DNA from: Litorimonas sp947503715
GTDB lineage: Bacteria > Pseudomonadota > Alphaproteobacteria > Caulobacterales > Maricaulaceae
Reading direction: 5' to 3'
Length of the DNA stretch: 64,000 bases
Assembly (NCBI RefSeq): GCF_050271975.1
Contig: NZ_CP189850.1
Span: 2,852,001-2,916,000 of the forward strand
Numbering within the stretch: the first letter of the stretch is position 1; each line of letters starts with the position of its first letter. Made by a program: the position numbers and the translations under genes. The notes below the pieces were generated by a model, which searched no databases, was not told where the DNA came from, and saw nothing but the letters and a program-made list of their open reading frames with translations. Shown piece by piece: positions 1 through 8,638 of the stretch.

Positions 1-754
1 GCGCATCAGACCGGAATATACCGAAACAGGTCGCCCCCGACCCGGACATCCGCGCGAGTTGACAATCGGGCTGTTGCGCGAGGGCGCGGAGCACATCGGA
101 GATGACGGGCGCCTGCGCAATGGCGAAATCCTGCATGTCATTCACTCCTGCCAAGGCAAGGGAAAGCAGATCACCGGATGTTGCATTCGGCTTGGGTTCC
201 GCTGCGCGGGGTTTCGCATCCATGGATTTAAAGATTACCCCCGTAGACACCGCGACACCCGGATTGACGAGCACGGCGGAGAGTTGACCGAGGCCCGGCA
301 AGAGTTCCACCTCTTCCCCAATCCCTCGCATCATGGCCGTGCGGGACCAGCGACAGACGGGAATATCCGCGCCAAGTTGGTAGGCGAGATCATGGTCGGA
401 CATTGAATTCTCAAACATCCGCAGTACCGCGCCTGCATTGGCACTACCGCCGCCCAGCCCAGCAGAAACGGGCAGATTTTTTTGGAGATGGATATGATGC
501 GGGGCAGCTTGTGCAAGTGTCATCGCGCGGAGAATGAGATTGTCCGGTCCGGTGGGAAGATCATCCGCGCCAGTAATCGTGAGGCGCGTTTCCTCGACAG
601 GTGTGAAGGTGAGATGATCGCCAATATCTGCAAACACAACAAGACTATCCAACGGATGATATTCATCCGCCCGAACGGCCCCAACATGAAGTGTCAGATT
701 GACTTTCGCGCGCGCTGTTTCCGTTCGCGTCTTATTCCCAACCCCAGAGGACAC
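1..754 (-). CDS. ispE: 4-diphosphocytidyl-2-C-methyl-D-erythritol kinase, partial (C-terminus beyond left edge)
   Basis: GHMP-type kinase of the MEP isoprenoid pathway; it phosphorylates CDP-methylerythritol in the cytoplasm. About 251 codons are present and the 3' end lies outside the window (family length about 285-300). Visible marks are the N-terminal KVNLTLHVG strand, the ATP-binding glycine-rich loop PVSAGLGGGSANA and the C-terminal GHMP motif MSGSGATCFGIF near the edge. No ATG precedes the conserved KVNL segment in frame, so a GTG at 754 is taken as the start, 4 bases after the stop of the upstream TPR gene. This suggests translational coupling. Function is confident; the start is less certain. 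Confidence 0.93.
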   Translation of the reverse strand, partial: MSSGVGNKTRTETARAKVNLTLHVGAVRADEYHPLDSLVVFADIGDHLTFTPVEETRLTITGADDLPTGPDNLILRAMTLAQAAPHHIHLQKNLPVSAGLGGGSANAGAVLRMFENSMSDHDLAYQLGADIPVCRWSRTAMMRGIGEEVELLPGLGQLSAVLVNPGVAVSTGVIFKSMDAKPRAAEPKPNATSGDLLSLALAGVNDMQDFAIAQAPVISDVLRALAQQPDCQLARMSGSGATCFGIFRSDA

Positions 755-758
755 AGCC

Positions 759-2456
759 TTATGGCAGAGCTTGCACTGTGACCGGAACCGCTTCCAGACC
801 ACCTTCGAGCTTCAAGGCAATATTCGCTTTTTCCTTCTCCGTCGGTTCAAACAGGAGGGCGCGTTTCCACTGATAGCCCGCCTCGCGTTTGCGGCCCAAT
901 TTCCAATAGACATCGCCCAGATGATCGATAATCGTTGCGGAAGACGGATCGAGCGCGACGGCGTCTTCGAGGTGGATTTTCGCCTCCTCATAGTCGCCGA
1001 GTTTGTAATGCGCCCAGCCGAGACTGTCCGTGATCGCACCGGAATTGGGTTCCTGCGCCAGCGCTTTTTCGATCATCTCAAACGCTTCAACAAGGTTCTC
1101 ACCCCGGTCGACCCATGTATAGCCGAGATAGTTAAGCGTATCGACGTCATCGGGTTGATATTCCAGCACGCGTTTGAAATCCGCTTCCGCTTCCGGCCAG
1201 CGGTTCAGGCGTTCATAGATAATACCGCGAAAGCGCAAGGGTTCGACATTGGCCGTGATTTCTTCGTCCGTCATGGAATCAACGATACGGGTGTAAAATG
1301 GCAGCGCTTCTTCGTAATTTTCGCGGAAGAACCGGGCGCGGCCTAAACTCTCGCGGGTCAGCAGACTGCCTTCGCGGTCGTTCAAATCTTCCAAAACGCG
1401 AAGGGCGTCATCGTCCTTCTCCTGAACGAAATAGATATTCGCGATATTGAGTTGGGACGAGATATAGTAAGGATTACTGTCCGGAATCGCGCGGTAGAGG
1501 TCATAGGCATCCATCTGCCCGACTTCGCCTTTTTCTTCCAACATAGAGCCCAACCAGATTGCGGATTTTTGGTAGGATGGATCAATCCACCGCGCAAAGC
1601 GCAAATAAAGTTCTGCGCCGTCCATGGACCGATTTCGGGCGAAAAAGGCCCAACTGGGATCAGTGACAGCACGGGCCGCCTGCCCTTTAATCGAAATCTT
1701 GGGCAGGTCACGTCCGGCTTCCAGCGCATCACGATATTCACCAACAGGGCCAATCGTTAGACCTTCATTATCGTCCAACAGTTCGGTGAGATTTTCCAAC
1801 GCGTCTGCGGTTTGACCCTGTAGCGCCAACATCCGGGCGCGTGTCAAGGCAATTTCAACGCCTGAAATGCCGGTCGCCTCGACCTCATCCAGTTTGATAG
1901 CTGCCGCGTCGTATTTTTCTTCGAGAATATCGATTTTCGCGTTTTGCAATTTTCCGAACGCGTTGAAATATTCGGCCCCGCCAATACTCTCAAACCGTGT
2001 ACGGGCTTCATCCAGGTCGCCGCGTTCCACCTCAATCCAGCCCCGTATAAGCTGCATCATGATCGTCATGGTCAGATCATCACTGGGCCCGGAGAAATAT
2101 TTGAGCGCCCGCTTATTCCGGTTCTTACGAAACGCATCCACGCCGAGGACTGTGCGGGCCATCGCTTCAGTTTTGTCTTTTTTATAGACCAGTTCCGCCA
2201 GATCGACGGCAGCATCCATATCCCCGGTTTCAATAGCTGAGACGATCGCCCGACGGCCCAGACGGATATCATCCGGCACAGCCTCGAAGGCTTTCGCATA
2301 ATATTTCTGCCGCGACCGCATATCCTCAATCTCATTGGCGTAGCTGGCCGAGAGGTAGTCGCCATAAAGACTGGAGAGATCAGCCTCCGCCTGTGCAGAG
2401 ACAGAGGAAAGGGCAAAAAAGGCCGTGGCAGCGAAAGGCAGCAGGTGAAGTTTCAT
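759..2456 (-). CDS. Exported tetratricopeptide-repeat protein
   Basis: A 565-residue protein with an N-terminal signal peptide (MKLHLLPFAATAFFALSSVSAQA) and many TPR helices along its length. They are clearest in the C-terminal third, with repeats ending in units such as LGYTWVDRGE and LGWAHYKLGDYEEA. TPR proteins are protein-interaction scaffolds; no enzyme domain is visible. The frame extends to a TTG at 2513, but the ATG at 2456 gives a clean signal peptide and is preferred. It lies between ETF-QO and ispE on the same strand, an order I recall from other alphaproteobacteria, so the three may be co-transcribed. Specific role unknown; probably periplasmic. Confidence 0.85.
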   Translation of the reverse strand: MKLHLLPFAATAFFALSSVSAQAEADLSSLYGDYLSASYANEIEDMRSRQKYYAKAFEAVPDDIRLGRRAIVSAIETGDMDAAVDLAELVYKKDKTEAMARTVLGVDAFRKNRNKRALKYFSGPSDDLTMTIMMQLIRGWIEVERGDLDEARTRFESIGGAEYFNAFGKLQNAKIDILEEKYDAAAIKLDEVEATGISGVEIALTRARMLALQGQTADALENLTELLDDNEGLTIGPVGEYRDALEAGRDLPKISIKGQAARAVTDPSWAFFARNRSMDGAELYLRFARWIDPSYQKSAIWLGSMLEEKGEVGQMDAYDLYRAIPDSNPYYISSQLNIANIYFVQEKDDDALRVLEDLNDREGSLLTRESLGRARFFRENYEEALPFYTRIVDSMTDEEITANVEPLRFRGIIYERLNRWPEAEADFKRVLEYQPDDVDTLNYLGYTWVDRGENLVEAFEMIEKALAQEPNSGAITDSLGWAHYKLGDYEEAKIHLEDAVALDPSSATIIDHLGDVYWKLGRKREAGYQWKRALLFEPTEKEKANIALKLEGGLEAVPVTVQALP

Positions 2457-2513
2457 ATCGGCTTTCTGTGCCGCGACGGCGAGAAGTGCAAGGACGGTGT
2501 ACGGTACGCGCAA

Positions 2514-4217
2514 TCACATATTCGGGTAATTCGGGCCGCCGCCACCTTCGGGCACGGTCCAGACGATATTGCGGGAGGGGTCCTTAATATCGCAAGTCTT
2601 ACAGTGAATGCAGTTCTGCGCATTGATCTGGAACCGTGGGTTCGAGCCGTCATCTTCCGTGATGAACTCATAGACCCCTGCCGGACAATAACGGGCAGAC
2701 GGGCCTGCAAATTCAGGTAAGTTCACATTTACGGGAATTGACGCGTCGATCAGCTTCAAATGGCTCGGCTGGTCTTCGCCGTGATTGGTCGCCGTAAAAG
2801 ACACATTGGTCAGGCGGTCAAAAGTCAGGATGCCATCAGGCTTCGGATAGTCAATCGGCTTGAATTTATCGGCTTTTTTAGTTGAGGCAGCATCGTCTTT
2901 CTTGTGCCCCAGCGTGCCGAGGAAGTTCAGCTTTAAGACCGTGGCAGACCACATATCCATTCCGCCGAGCAACATACCACCGAGGAACGGACCGAAGCGA
3001 CCATTGAGCGGCGCGACATTGCGCACGGGGCGAAGATCATCCCCAATTGGACCGTCATGGATCATATCGTCATAATCGGTCAGCACGTCACCCGCGCGCC
3101 CAGCCGCCAGCGCTTTCGTCGCCGAATCCGCCGCATGAATACCGGAAAGCATCGCGTTATGGTTCCCCTTAATGCGCGGTAGGTTCACGAGACCCGCGGA
3201 ACATCCGAGCAGAGCACCGCCCGGGAAAGCCGTCTGCGGGATGGATTGAATACCGCCTTTGGTCACGACCCGCGCGCCATAGGCGACGCGCTTCCCGCCC
3301 GCGAGGAGGTCGGAAATATCCGGATGGGTCTTCCATTTCTGGAATTCCTGATAGGGATATAGATGCGGGTTTTCATAATTCAGATCGACAATCATGCCGA
3401 GAAAGACCTGATTATTCTCCGCGTGGTAAACGAAAGATCCGCCGCCTTGTTTCCAACCCAGTGGCCAACCGGCGGAATGGAGAACTTCGCCTTCATTATG
3501 TTTTGCCGGATCAATGTCCCAGATTTCCTTCATGCCGAGGCCGAATTTCTGCGGCTCCGAATCCTTATCGAGCTCATATTTCGCAATGGCAATTTTGGAG
3601 AGCGACCCGCGCGCGCCCTCACCCAGCAGGACATATTTCCCGTGCAATTCCATACCCGGCTCGTAACCCGGTCCTTTGGAGCCATCTTTTTGATAGCCGA
3701 ACTCGCCCGCGACGACGCCTTTGACGCTGCCGTCTTCGCGGTAGACCAGTGCAGAGCAAGACATGCCTGGGAAGACTTCGACGCCGAGCATTTCGGCCTG
3801 TTCGGCCAACCAACGGCATGTGTTCGCCATAGAGACGATATAATTGCCGTGATTATGCATGAGCGGCGGCAGAACGAATTGCGGAATGGACAGCGCACCT
3901 GCAGGCCCGTAAATGTGGAATTTATCAGATGTCACTTTCGTCCGAACGGGGCAGCTATTCATCGTCTCAAAATCCGGGAACAATTCGCGCAGGCCGGACG
4001 GATCAAGAACGGCACCTGAGAGAATATGTGCGCCAACTTCGGAGCCTTTCTCCAGCACAACGACCGAGGTTTCAGGATTATTCTGCTTTAACCGAATAGC
4101 GGCAGATAGGCCCGCAGGCCCCGCGCCAACGATGACCACGTCATATTCCATGCTTTCGCGTTCAACGGTTGGGTCAGCCTCTGTGAAAGCTGCGGAGGTT
4201 TGGTCGAGATTATACAT
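2514..4217 (-). CDS. Electron transfer flavoprotein-ubiquinone oxidoreductase
   Basis: A 567-residue membrane-associated flavoprotein that takes electrons from reduced ETF (fatty-acid and amino-acid oxidation) and passes them to ubiquinone. The N-terminus has the FAD Rossmann motif VVIVGAGPAGLSAA. The C-terminus has the ferredoxin-like 4Fe-4S segment with cysteines in the pattern CPAGVYEF then CIHCKTCDIKDP, and the terminal NIVWTVPEGGGGPNYP, which is highly conserved in the family. Length is normal for the family. The ATG at 4217 follows a weak ribosome site (GAGA). It is divergent from the rimB-rimK fusion gene across 121 bp. Confidence 0.96.
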   Translation of the reverse strand: MYNLDQTSAAFTEADPTVERESMEYDVVIVGAGPAGLSAAIRLKQNNPETSVVVLEKGSEVGAHILSGAVLDPSGLRELFPDFETMNSCPVRTKVTSDKFHIYGPAGALSIPQFVLPPLMHNHGNYIVSMANTCRWLAEQAEMLGVEVFPGMSCSALVYREDGSVKGVVAGEFGYQKDGSKGPGYEPGMELHGKYVLLGEGARGSLSKIAIAKYELDKDSEPQKFGLGMKEIWDIDPAKHNEGEVLHSAGWPLGWKQGGGSFVYHAENNQVFLGMIVDLNYENPHLYPYQEFQKWKTHPDISDLLAGGKRVAYGARVVTKGGIQSIPQTAFPGGALLGCSAGLVNLPRIKGNHNAMLSGIHAADSATKALAAGRAGDVLTDYDDMIHDGPIGDDLRPVRNVAPLNGRFGPFLGGMLLGGMDMWSATVLKLNFLGTLGHKKDDAASTKKADKFKPIDYPKPDGILTFDRLTNVSFTATNHGEDQPSHLKLIDASIPVNVNLPEFAGPSARYCPAGVYEFITEDDGSNPRFQINAQNCIHCKTCDIKDPSRNIVWTVPEGGGGPNYPNM

Positions 4218-4338
4218 GGGCTATTGTTGTCTCTGTTGTTTTCGTTTTATCTGGCCTATCCCTAAAGCCTCACGTCGCGCCCGACAAGCGCCCGTTGTGC
4301 CGCAGAAACATTCAAATACAGGATAATGCAAAACGCAT

Positions 4339-5742
4339 ATGAGTGAGACAAATAACGAAACGAGCCAGATGGAAATTCTGGGCTGGGAAGAATGGGTGTC
4401 CCTGCCCGCGCTGTCCCTCCCTGCGATCAAGGCCAAGGTGGATACGGGCGCTCGGACGTCCGCGCTCCATGCCGTTGCGATCGAGCCTTTTGGCACGGAT
4501 AAAAATCCGCAAGTCCGCTTTATCATGCATCCGGACCCCGCCGACCCGACGATCGAGGTGGTTTGCTCCGCCAAAGTCAAAGACCGCCGGAGTGTGACCT
4601 CCTCCAATGGCTCGACGGAGCTGCGCTATATCATCAGTGCGAATATCAAAGTCGGCAAGAAAACCTGGCCGATTGAACTATCCCTGACGAATCGCGAGAC
4701 CATGGGATATCGGATGTTACTGGGTCGTTCGGCCCTGCGGGACGATATTTCCGTTGTTCCAACATTATCGTTTCAACAGCCCGTCCTGAGTTACGACGTT
4801 TACAAAAAGAAACAGGGCAAGAAGGCGATTCCCGTTCGTCCCTTGCGCATTGGCATTCTCACGCAGGAGCCGAAGAATTTTTCCAATCGGGAAATGGTGC
4901 GCGCCGCCGAGGAACGCGGCCATGTTGTGGATATGATCTATACCTCGCGCTGTTACATGTCGATCAACGCGCATAAGCCGGAAGTTTATTATGACGGCGC
5001 GCCCCTGCCCCGCTATGACGCGATTATTCCGCGTATTGGGTCTCGCCTGACCTTTTACGGTATGTCCGTCGTGCGCCAGTTCGAGGCGATGGGCGTGTTC
5101 TGCCTGAACAATGCTGCACCGATCGGGAATAGCCGCGATAAATTGCTGGCCCATCAGGTATTGAGCCAGCACGGATTAGGCATGCCCGTCACGGCCTTCG
5201 CGAAATCCTCCGCCGATACAAAAGGCATTCTCGACCTCGTCGGCGGTGCTCCCGTCGTTGTGAAATTGCTTGAAAGCACACAAGGTAAAGGCGTCGTCCT
5301 CGCCGATACGCGCAAGGCGGCCATGGCCATTATCGATGCGTTCCGAGGGTTGAACGCGCATTTCCTCGTGCAGGAATTTGTGAAGGAAGCGGGCGGGTCC
5401 GATCTGCGCTGTTTCGTCGTCGACGGCAAAGTCGTCGGCGCGATGATGCGCACAGCCCAACCCGGTGAGTTCCGCTCCAACGTCCATCAGGGCGGCAGCG
5501 TTAAAAAAGTACGTCTGACGAAAGAAGAGCGCCGCAGTGCAATCAAAGCCGCGAAAATCCTGAAACTGAAAGTGGCGGGTGTTGATATATTGCGGTCCAA
5601 AGACGGCCCGAAAATCCTCGAAGTGAACTCGTCACCCGGTCTCGAAGGGATTACAAAAGCGACGGGCAAGGATATCGCCGCAGAAATTATCGGCTGTATC
5701 GAGGCCAATGTCCGAACCGTGTTTAAGACAGCGGCGAAGTAA
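4339..5742 (+). CDS. rimK: RimB-RimK fusion: retropepsin-like protease domain plus ATP-grasp ligase
   Basis: 467 residues in two parts. Residues about 12-150 form an RimB/ATP-dependent zinc-protease type beta domain with KAKVDTGARTSALHA (D35-T36-G37, the aspartic-protease-like motif) and GYRMLLGRSAL. Residues about 155-467 are a RimK-type ATP-grasp ligase, with PRIGSRLTFYGMSVVRQFE, the nucleotide loop ESTQGKGVVL and the metal-binding end ILEVNSSPGLEGI. RimK adds glutamates to ribosomal protein S6; RimB is its partner in pseudomonads. Here both are one polypeptide. The stop overlaps the next start (TAATG), so it is coupled to the uracil-DNA glycosylase. The actual substrate is inferred only. 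Confidence 0.85.
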   Translation: MSETNNETSQMEILGWEEWVSLPALSLPAIKAKVDTGARTSALHAVAIEPFGTDKNPQVRFIMHPDPADPTIEVVCSAKVKDRRSVTSSNGSTELRYIISANIKVGKKTWPIELSLTNRETMGYRMLLGRSALRDDISVVPTLSFQQPVLSYDVYKKKQGKKAIPVRPLRIGILTQEPKNFSNREMVRAAEERGHVVDMIYTSRCYMSINAHKPEVYYDGAPLPRYDAIIPRIGSRLTFYGMSVVRQFEAMGVFCLNNAAPIGNSRDKLLAHQVLSQHGLGMPVTAFAKSSADTKGILDLVGGAPVVVKLLESTQGKGVVLADTRKAAMAIIDAFRGLNAHFLVQEFVKEAGGSDLRCFVVDGKVVGAMMRTAQPGEFRSNVHQGGSVKKVRLTKEERRSAIKAAKILKLKVAGVDILRSKDGPKILEVNSSPGLEGITKATGKDIAAEIIGCIEANVRTVFKTAAK

Positions 5743-6482
5743 TGGACGCGGCGCTTCGCTCACTTCTCGACTGGTACGCCGAAATGGGCGTGGATGTGCC
5801 CAAAGTCGCGCCGGCCAAACCCGTCCGTCGCTCACTTGTGAAAAGCAAGCCGGACAATGCCGCATCGCCGTCGGCATCACCCATTGAGCCGCCTGCAAAA
5901 CCCGCGACGGACCTCTCAAAAATCAAAACCCTCGCTGATCTCCACGCGGTCATGAACGATTTCGATGCGGGCGTATTGGGCGACGGCGCACGGCAGGTCG
6001 TGTTCTCGCGCGGCAATCCAGACGCAGACCTGATGGTCATCGGCGAAGCACCGGGGCGCGATGAGGATATTCAGGGCAAGCCTTTTGTCGGCCGGTCGGG
6101 GCAATTGCTCGACCGCATGCTCGCAGCCATCGCGCTGGGCGAAGAGGATTTCTACGTCACCAATGTCGTGAATTGGCGCCCGCCGAAAAACCGCAACCCG
6201 ACCAAGCCCGAGATCGACATGTGCCTGCCCTTTCTCGAACGGCACATTGCGCTGGCAAAGCCGAAAGTCCTCCTCCTCGTCGGTGGCATTTCCATGTCGG
6301 CCCTGACGGGCGTCACGGGTATCATGAAAAATCACGGCCAATGGCATGACGTGACGATGGACGGCACGACCTACCCCGCCCTCCCGCTCTATCATCCGGC
6401 CTTCCTCCTCCGCCGTCCGGAGTTAAAGAAGGATGCTTGGCGGGATTTATTGGTGTTACGCGAGAAACTGTTGAGCCTTTGA
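5742..6482 (+). CDS. Uracil-DNA glycosylase, family 4-like, lacking most Fe-S cysteines
   Basis: 246 residues. After a Pro/Ala-rich N-terminal linker comes the family 4/5 core: VIGEAPGRDEDIQGKPFVGR (uracil pocket), LLDRML, NVVNWRPPKNRNPTKPE, and the late catalytic-loop motif LYHPAFLLRRP. It should excise uracil from DNA in base-excision repair. Family 4 enzymes usually bind a 4Fe-4S cluster through four cysteines. Here the CxxC position reads AGVL, the VxCRPP position reads VNWRPP, and only the Cys in DMCLPFL remains. The catalytic motifs are intact, so it is probably active without a cluster. Its start overlaps the rimB-rimK stop by one base. Confidence 0.88.
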   Translation: MDAALRSLLDWYAEMGVDVPKVAPAKPVRRSLVKSKPDNAASPSASPIEPPAKPATDLSKIKTLADLHAVMNDFDAGVLGDGARQVVFSRGNPDADLMVIGEAPGRDEDIQGKPFVGRSGQLLDRMLAAIALGEEDFYVTNVVNWRPPKNRNPTKPEIDMCLPFLERHIALAKPKVLLLVGGISMSALTGVTGIMKNHGQWHDVTMDGTTYPALPLYHPAFLLRRPELKKDAWRDLLVLREKLLSL

Positions 6483-6525
6483 CCAGTGCTGTCTATATCG
6501 GCGCGAAAATTGAATGAGGTCTCTC

Positions 6526-7332
6526 ATGTTGAAATATAGTCTAATTCTATCTGTCGCGCTTTTAAGCGGATGCGCCGCCGCCACGACCGCAGATCACGCC
6601 CATAAGGACACTTTCCTGACCCAGATCCAAACCGATTATCCCGTCACGCTGTCCAAAATAGCCGACAATGTCTGGGTCCACACAACGAATTATTCGCTAC
6701 CCGGACAAGCGCCAATTCCGAGTAACGGTCTTGTAGTTGTCGACGGGGATGAGGTGACATTGGTCGATGGGGCTTGGGGAGAGTTGGCAACGCTGTCCCT
6801 GATTGAAACGGTCAAGTCTGAGACTGGCAAGCCCGTGACGAAAATGATTGTGACCCATCATCATGCCGACCGTACGGCGGGCGTGGATGCGGCGGAATAT
6901 CGGGGCGTTCAGATTTTCACGCATCCTGATACACCCGTCCTCGCGGCCCGTGCGGGGTGGCCTGCGCCGAACACATCTGTTGCCTCACTCAAAGCCCCGC
7001 AATCGCGCACAAAAGTTGGCTCACTGGAAGTCGCTTATCCCGGCCCCGGCCATGCGCAAGACAATCTCGTTGTGTATGTGCCATCAGCTAAAATTCTTTA
7101 CGGCGGCTGCGCGGTGCGCGGCGCGGAAGTTAAGACACTCGGCAATGTCGAAGATGCGAACCTGACGGCCTGGCCGACCGCGCTGAAATGGGTGAAGGCG
7201 ACTTATCCAGAGGCGGAACTCGTCGTGCCGGGTCATGGCAAAGGGGCGAACCTGTCCCTGATCGATGCAACGCTGGCTCTGCTCGCGGAGGCTAATGCCG
7301 AAGAGACTGACGATACTGACGCAGCGCCTTAA
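6526..7332 (+). CDS. Subclass B1 metallo-beta-lactamase, lipoprotein
   Basis: 268 residues from the ATG at 6526, chosen over the ATG at 6514 because TGAGG sits 5-8 bases before it. A lipoprotein signal ends LLSGC (Cys16), so the enzyme should be membrane-anchored, as NDM is. All six B1 zinc ligands are visible: H111 and H113 (in HHHADR), H176 (PGPGHAQDN), D115, C195 (LYGGCAVR) and H237 (VPGHG). The stretch after the Cys (GNVEDANLTAWPT, then YPEAELVVPGHG) closely resembles VIM-type enzymes as I recall them. The Cys ligand and the HxHxD pattern exclude glyoxalase II and B3 enzymes. Its 3' end overlaps the convergent glycosyltransferase gene by 41 bp. No mobile element or regulator adjoins it. 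Expected to hydrolyse beta-lactams; substrate range unknown. Confidence 0.88.
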   Translation: MLKYSLILSVALLSGCAAATTADHAHKDTFLTQIQTDYPVTLSKIADNVWVHTTNYSLPGQAPIPSNGLVVVDGDEVTLVDGAWGELATLSLIETVKSETGKPVTKMIVTHHHADRTAGVDAAEYRGVQIFTHPDTPVLAARAGWPAPNTSVASLKAPQSRTKVGSLEVAYPGPGHAQDNLVVYVPSAKILYGGCAVRGAEVKTLGNVEDANLTAWPTALKWVKATYPEAELVVPGHGKGANLSLIDATLALLAEANAEETDDTDAAP

Positions 7333-7870
7333 GGTCATCGACATCGGTCAAGGTGCGAAGGGTCGTGATGGACCCGCCTGCCCGTTCGGACACATCGCTC
7401 AGCGTTTCCTTATGAGACCAGCGGACACCGTCGAAAAACCCCCCGGGCAGCGGGCCATTCGCGCCCATCAACCAGAACCCGCCATCATCGGCAGGGCCGA
7501 AGACAAATCGCTTATGGCGGAGCGCTTCAAATGCGGCGGCAATGTCTGTTGCATCAACCTGTGGACAATCCGTCCCGATCGTCAGCGTCGGTCCCTTTCG
7601 CGCAAATAGTGCCGCCAGTCGCGGGGTTAGCGAGCCGGAGACTTGCGGAATTTGCTGCAGGCCGTCCCAATCCGGCACATGGCCCAGAAGATGCGGCGGC
7701 GTCACCGCCAGCACAGTGTCCCAGCGCGGATCGCGCACCTGCCGAATGACCTGCGCCATCATTGCGCGGTAGAGGCGTTTGGCGTGAACGGGCCCAATAT
7801 CCCGCGCCAAGCGCGTTTTCGCGCGGCCCATTATGGGAGCTTTCGCGACGATATAGAGTGTCGGACGCAT
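7292..7870 (-). CDS. TIGR04282/DUF2064-family glycosyltransferase-like protein
   Basis: 192 residues beginning MRPTLYIVAKAPIMGRAKTRLARDIG, the typical start of the DUF2064 family (nucleotidyltransferase/GT-A-like fold). It continues with TIGTDCPQVDATDI and FGPADDGGFWLMG, the metal and nucleotide-sugar region. The ATG at 7870 overlaps the stop of the upstream TIGR04283 gene (TAATG), so the two are translationally coupled. Family members are often paired with TIGR04283 proteins and annotated by association with arsenosugar synthesis; the substrate here is not shown by the sequence. The 3' end overlaps the beta-lactamase gene on the other strand. Confidence 0.85.
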   Translation of the reverse strand: MRPTLYIVAKAPIMGRAKTRLARDIGPVHAKRLYRAMMAQVIRQVRDPRWDTVLAVTPPHLLGHVPDWDGLQQIPQVSGSLTPRLAALFARKGPTLTIGTDCPQVDATDIAAAFEALRHKRFVFGPADDGGFWLMGANGPLPGGFFDGVRWSHKETLSDVSERAGGSITTLRTLTDVDDLKALRQYRQSLRH

Positions 7871-8544
7871 TAATATCTCTTGACCAATTCCTTGGCCGAC
7901 TCGCCCCGACGATAGGCTTTCAACAGGCGGTAATTCCGCCAACCCCGCGTCCAGACGCCTTCGCGCAGGTGACCGGAAATATCGGTTTTCAGCGCGATGG
8001 GTAATTTGCGGAGCGCCTTCCGGCCATAGGCTGACTTAATTCGGTCCACAATATCGACATCTTCAAAAAGCGGTTTTTCACGATCATACCCACCCAACGC
8101 CTCATACATGTCGCGCGGGATCAGCAGTGCCTGATCGCCATAGGGTAGACGCCATGCCCAACCCCGCAGCCAAACGATGAAACGCAACCACGTGACGCCG
8201 CGCCCTTTTGCTTCGGGATCATACTCAAAAAACCATGCTGTTTCCGGCGACTTTAAAGCCGTCTCGGCCACAGACTTCCACCCTGATAAAAGACGGCAAT
8301 CCGCGTGGATGAAGAGATAGGCCGTAACCTCGTCCACCGCGCCCGAGAGTTCTGCGCCGCGCGCCATTTGCGCCCCGCGCCCGCACACACCGCGCGCAAT
8401 CACGGCTCCGGCCCCGATCGCCATATCCAGCGTGTCATCTTTCGAGCCGCCATCACTGATGACCACGCGCATATCGTCCAACTCCGCCAGTAAAGGCGGA
8501 AGGCAATCCTGCGCATTGAGGGTGGGTATAATGACAGCCAGCAT
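7870..8544 (-). CDS. TIGR04283-family glycosyltransferase (GT2)
   Basis: 224 residues starting MLAVIIPTLNAQDCLPPLL, a classic GT2 beginning, followed by VVISDGGSKDDTLD, RGRGAQM-like CGRGAQMARGA, LFIHADCRL and PYGDQALLIPRDMYEALGGY, with LFEDVDIVDRI near the end. This pattern is that of the TIGR04283 glycosyltransferases named for arsenosugar biosynthesis. The frame extends to a GTG at 8574, but the ATG at 8544 matches the family start. It forms a two-gene operon with the DUF2064 gene downstream. The donor and acceptor cannot be read from the sequence. Confidence 0.85.
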   Translation of the reverse strand: MLAVIIPTLNAQDCLPPLLAELDDMRVVISDGGSKDDTLDMAIGAGAVIARGVCGRGAQMARGAELSGAVDEVTAYLFIHADCRLLSGWKSVAETALKSPETAWFFEYDPEAKGRGVTWLRFIVWLRGWAWRLPYGDQALLIPRDMYEALGGYDREKPLFEDVDIVDRIKSAYGRKALRKLPIALKTDISGHLREGVWTRGWRNYRLLKAYRRGESAKELVKRY

Positions 8545-8582
8545 TTGTCGACGCTCTGCCCTCTCCTGCGGCACATGGCCAC

Positions 8583-8614
8583 AAAAAAGCCCGGTCGCGC
8601 AAACGACCGGGCTT
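8583..8614 (-). terminator. Rho-independent terminator
   Basis: Perfect 11-bp stem AAGCCCGGTCG / CGACCGGGCTT (8587-8597 with 8604-8614) around a 6-base loop. On the minus strand it is followed by a run of T. It lies just after the stop of the secreted protein gene at 8639-9052. Confidence 0.85.
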
Positions 8615-8638
8615 CAAATTTCCGTGTGCGGGAAAAGC

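Noticed and set aside
6526..7332. Glyoxalase II, lactonase or B3 beta-lactamase
   Set aside because: The Cys195 ligand in LYGGC, the HHHAD motif and the lack of the extra His and Asp of those families fit subclass B1 instead.
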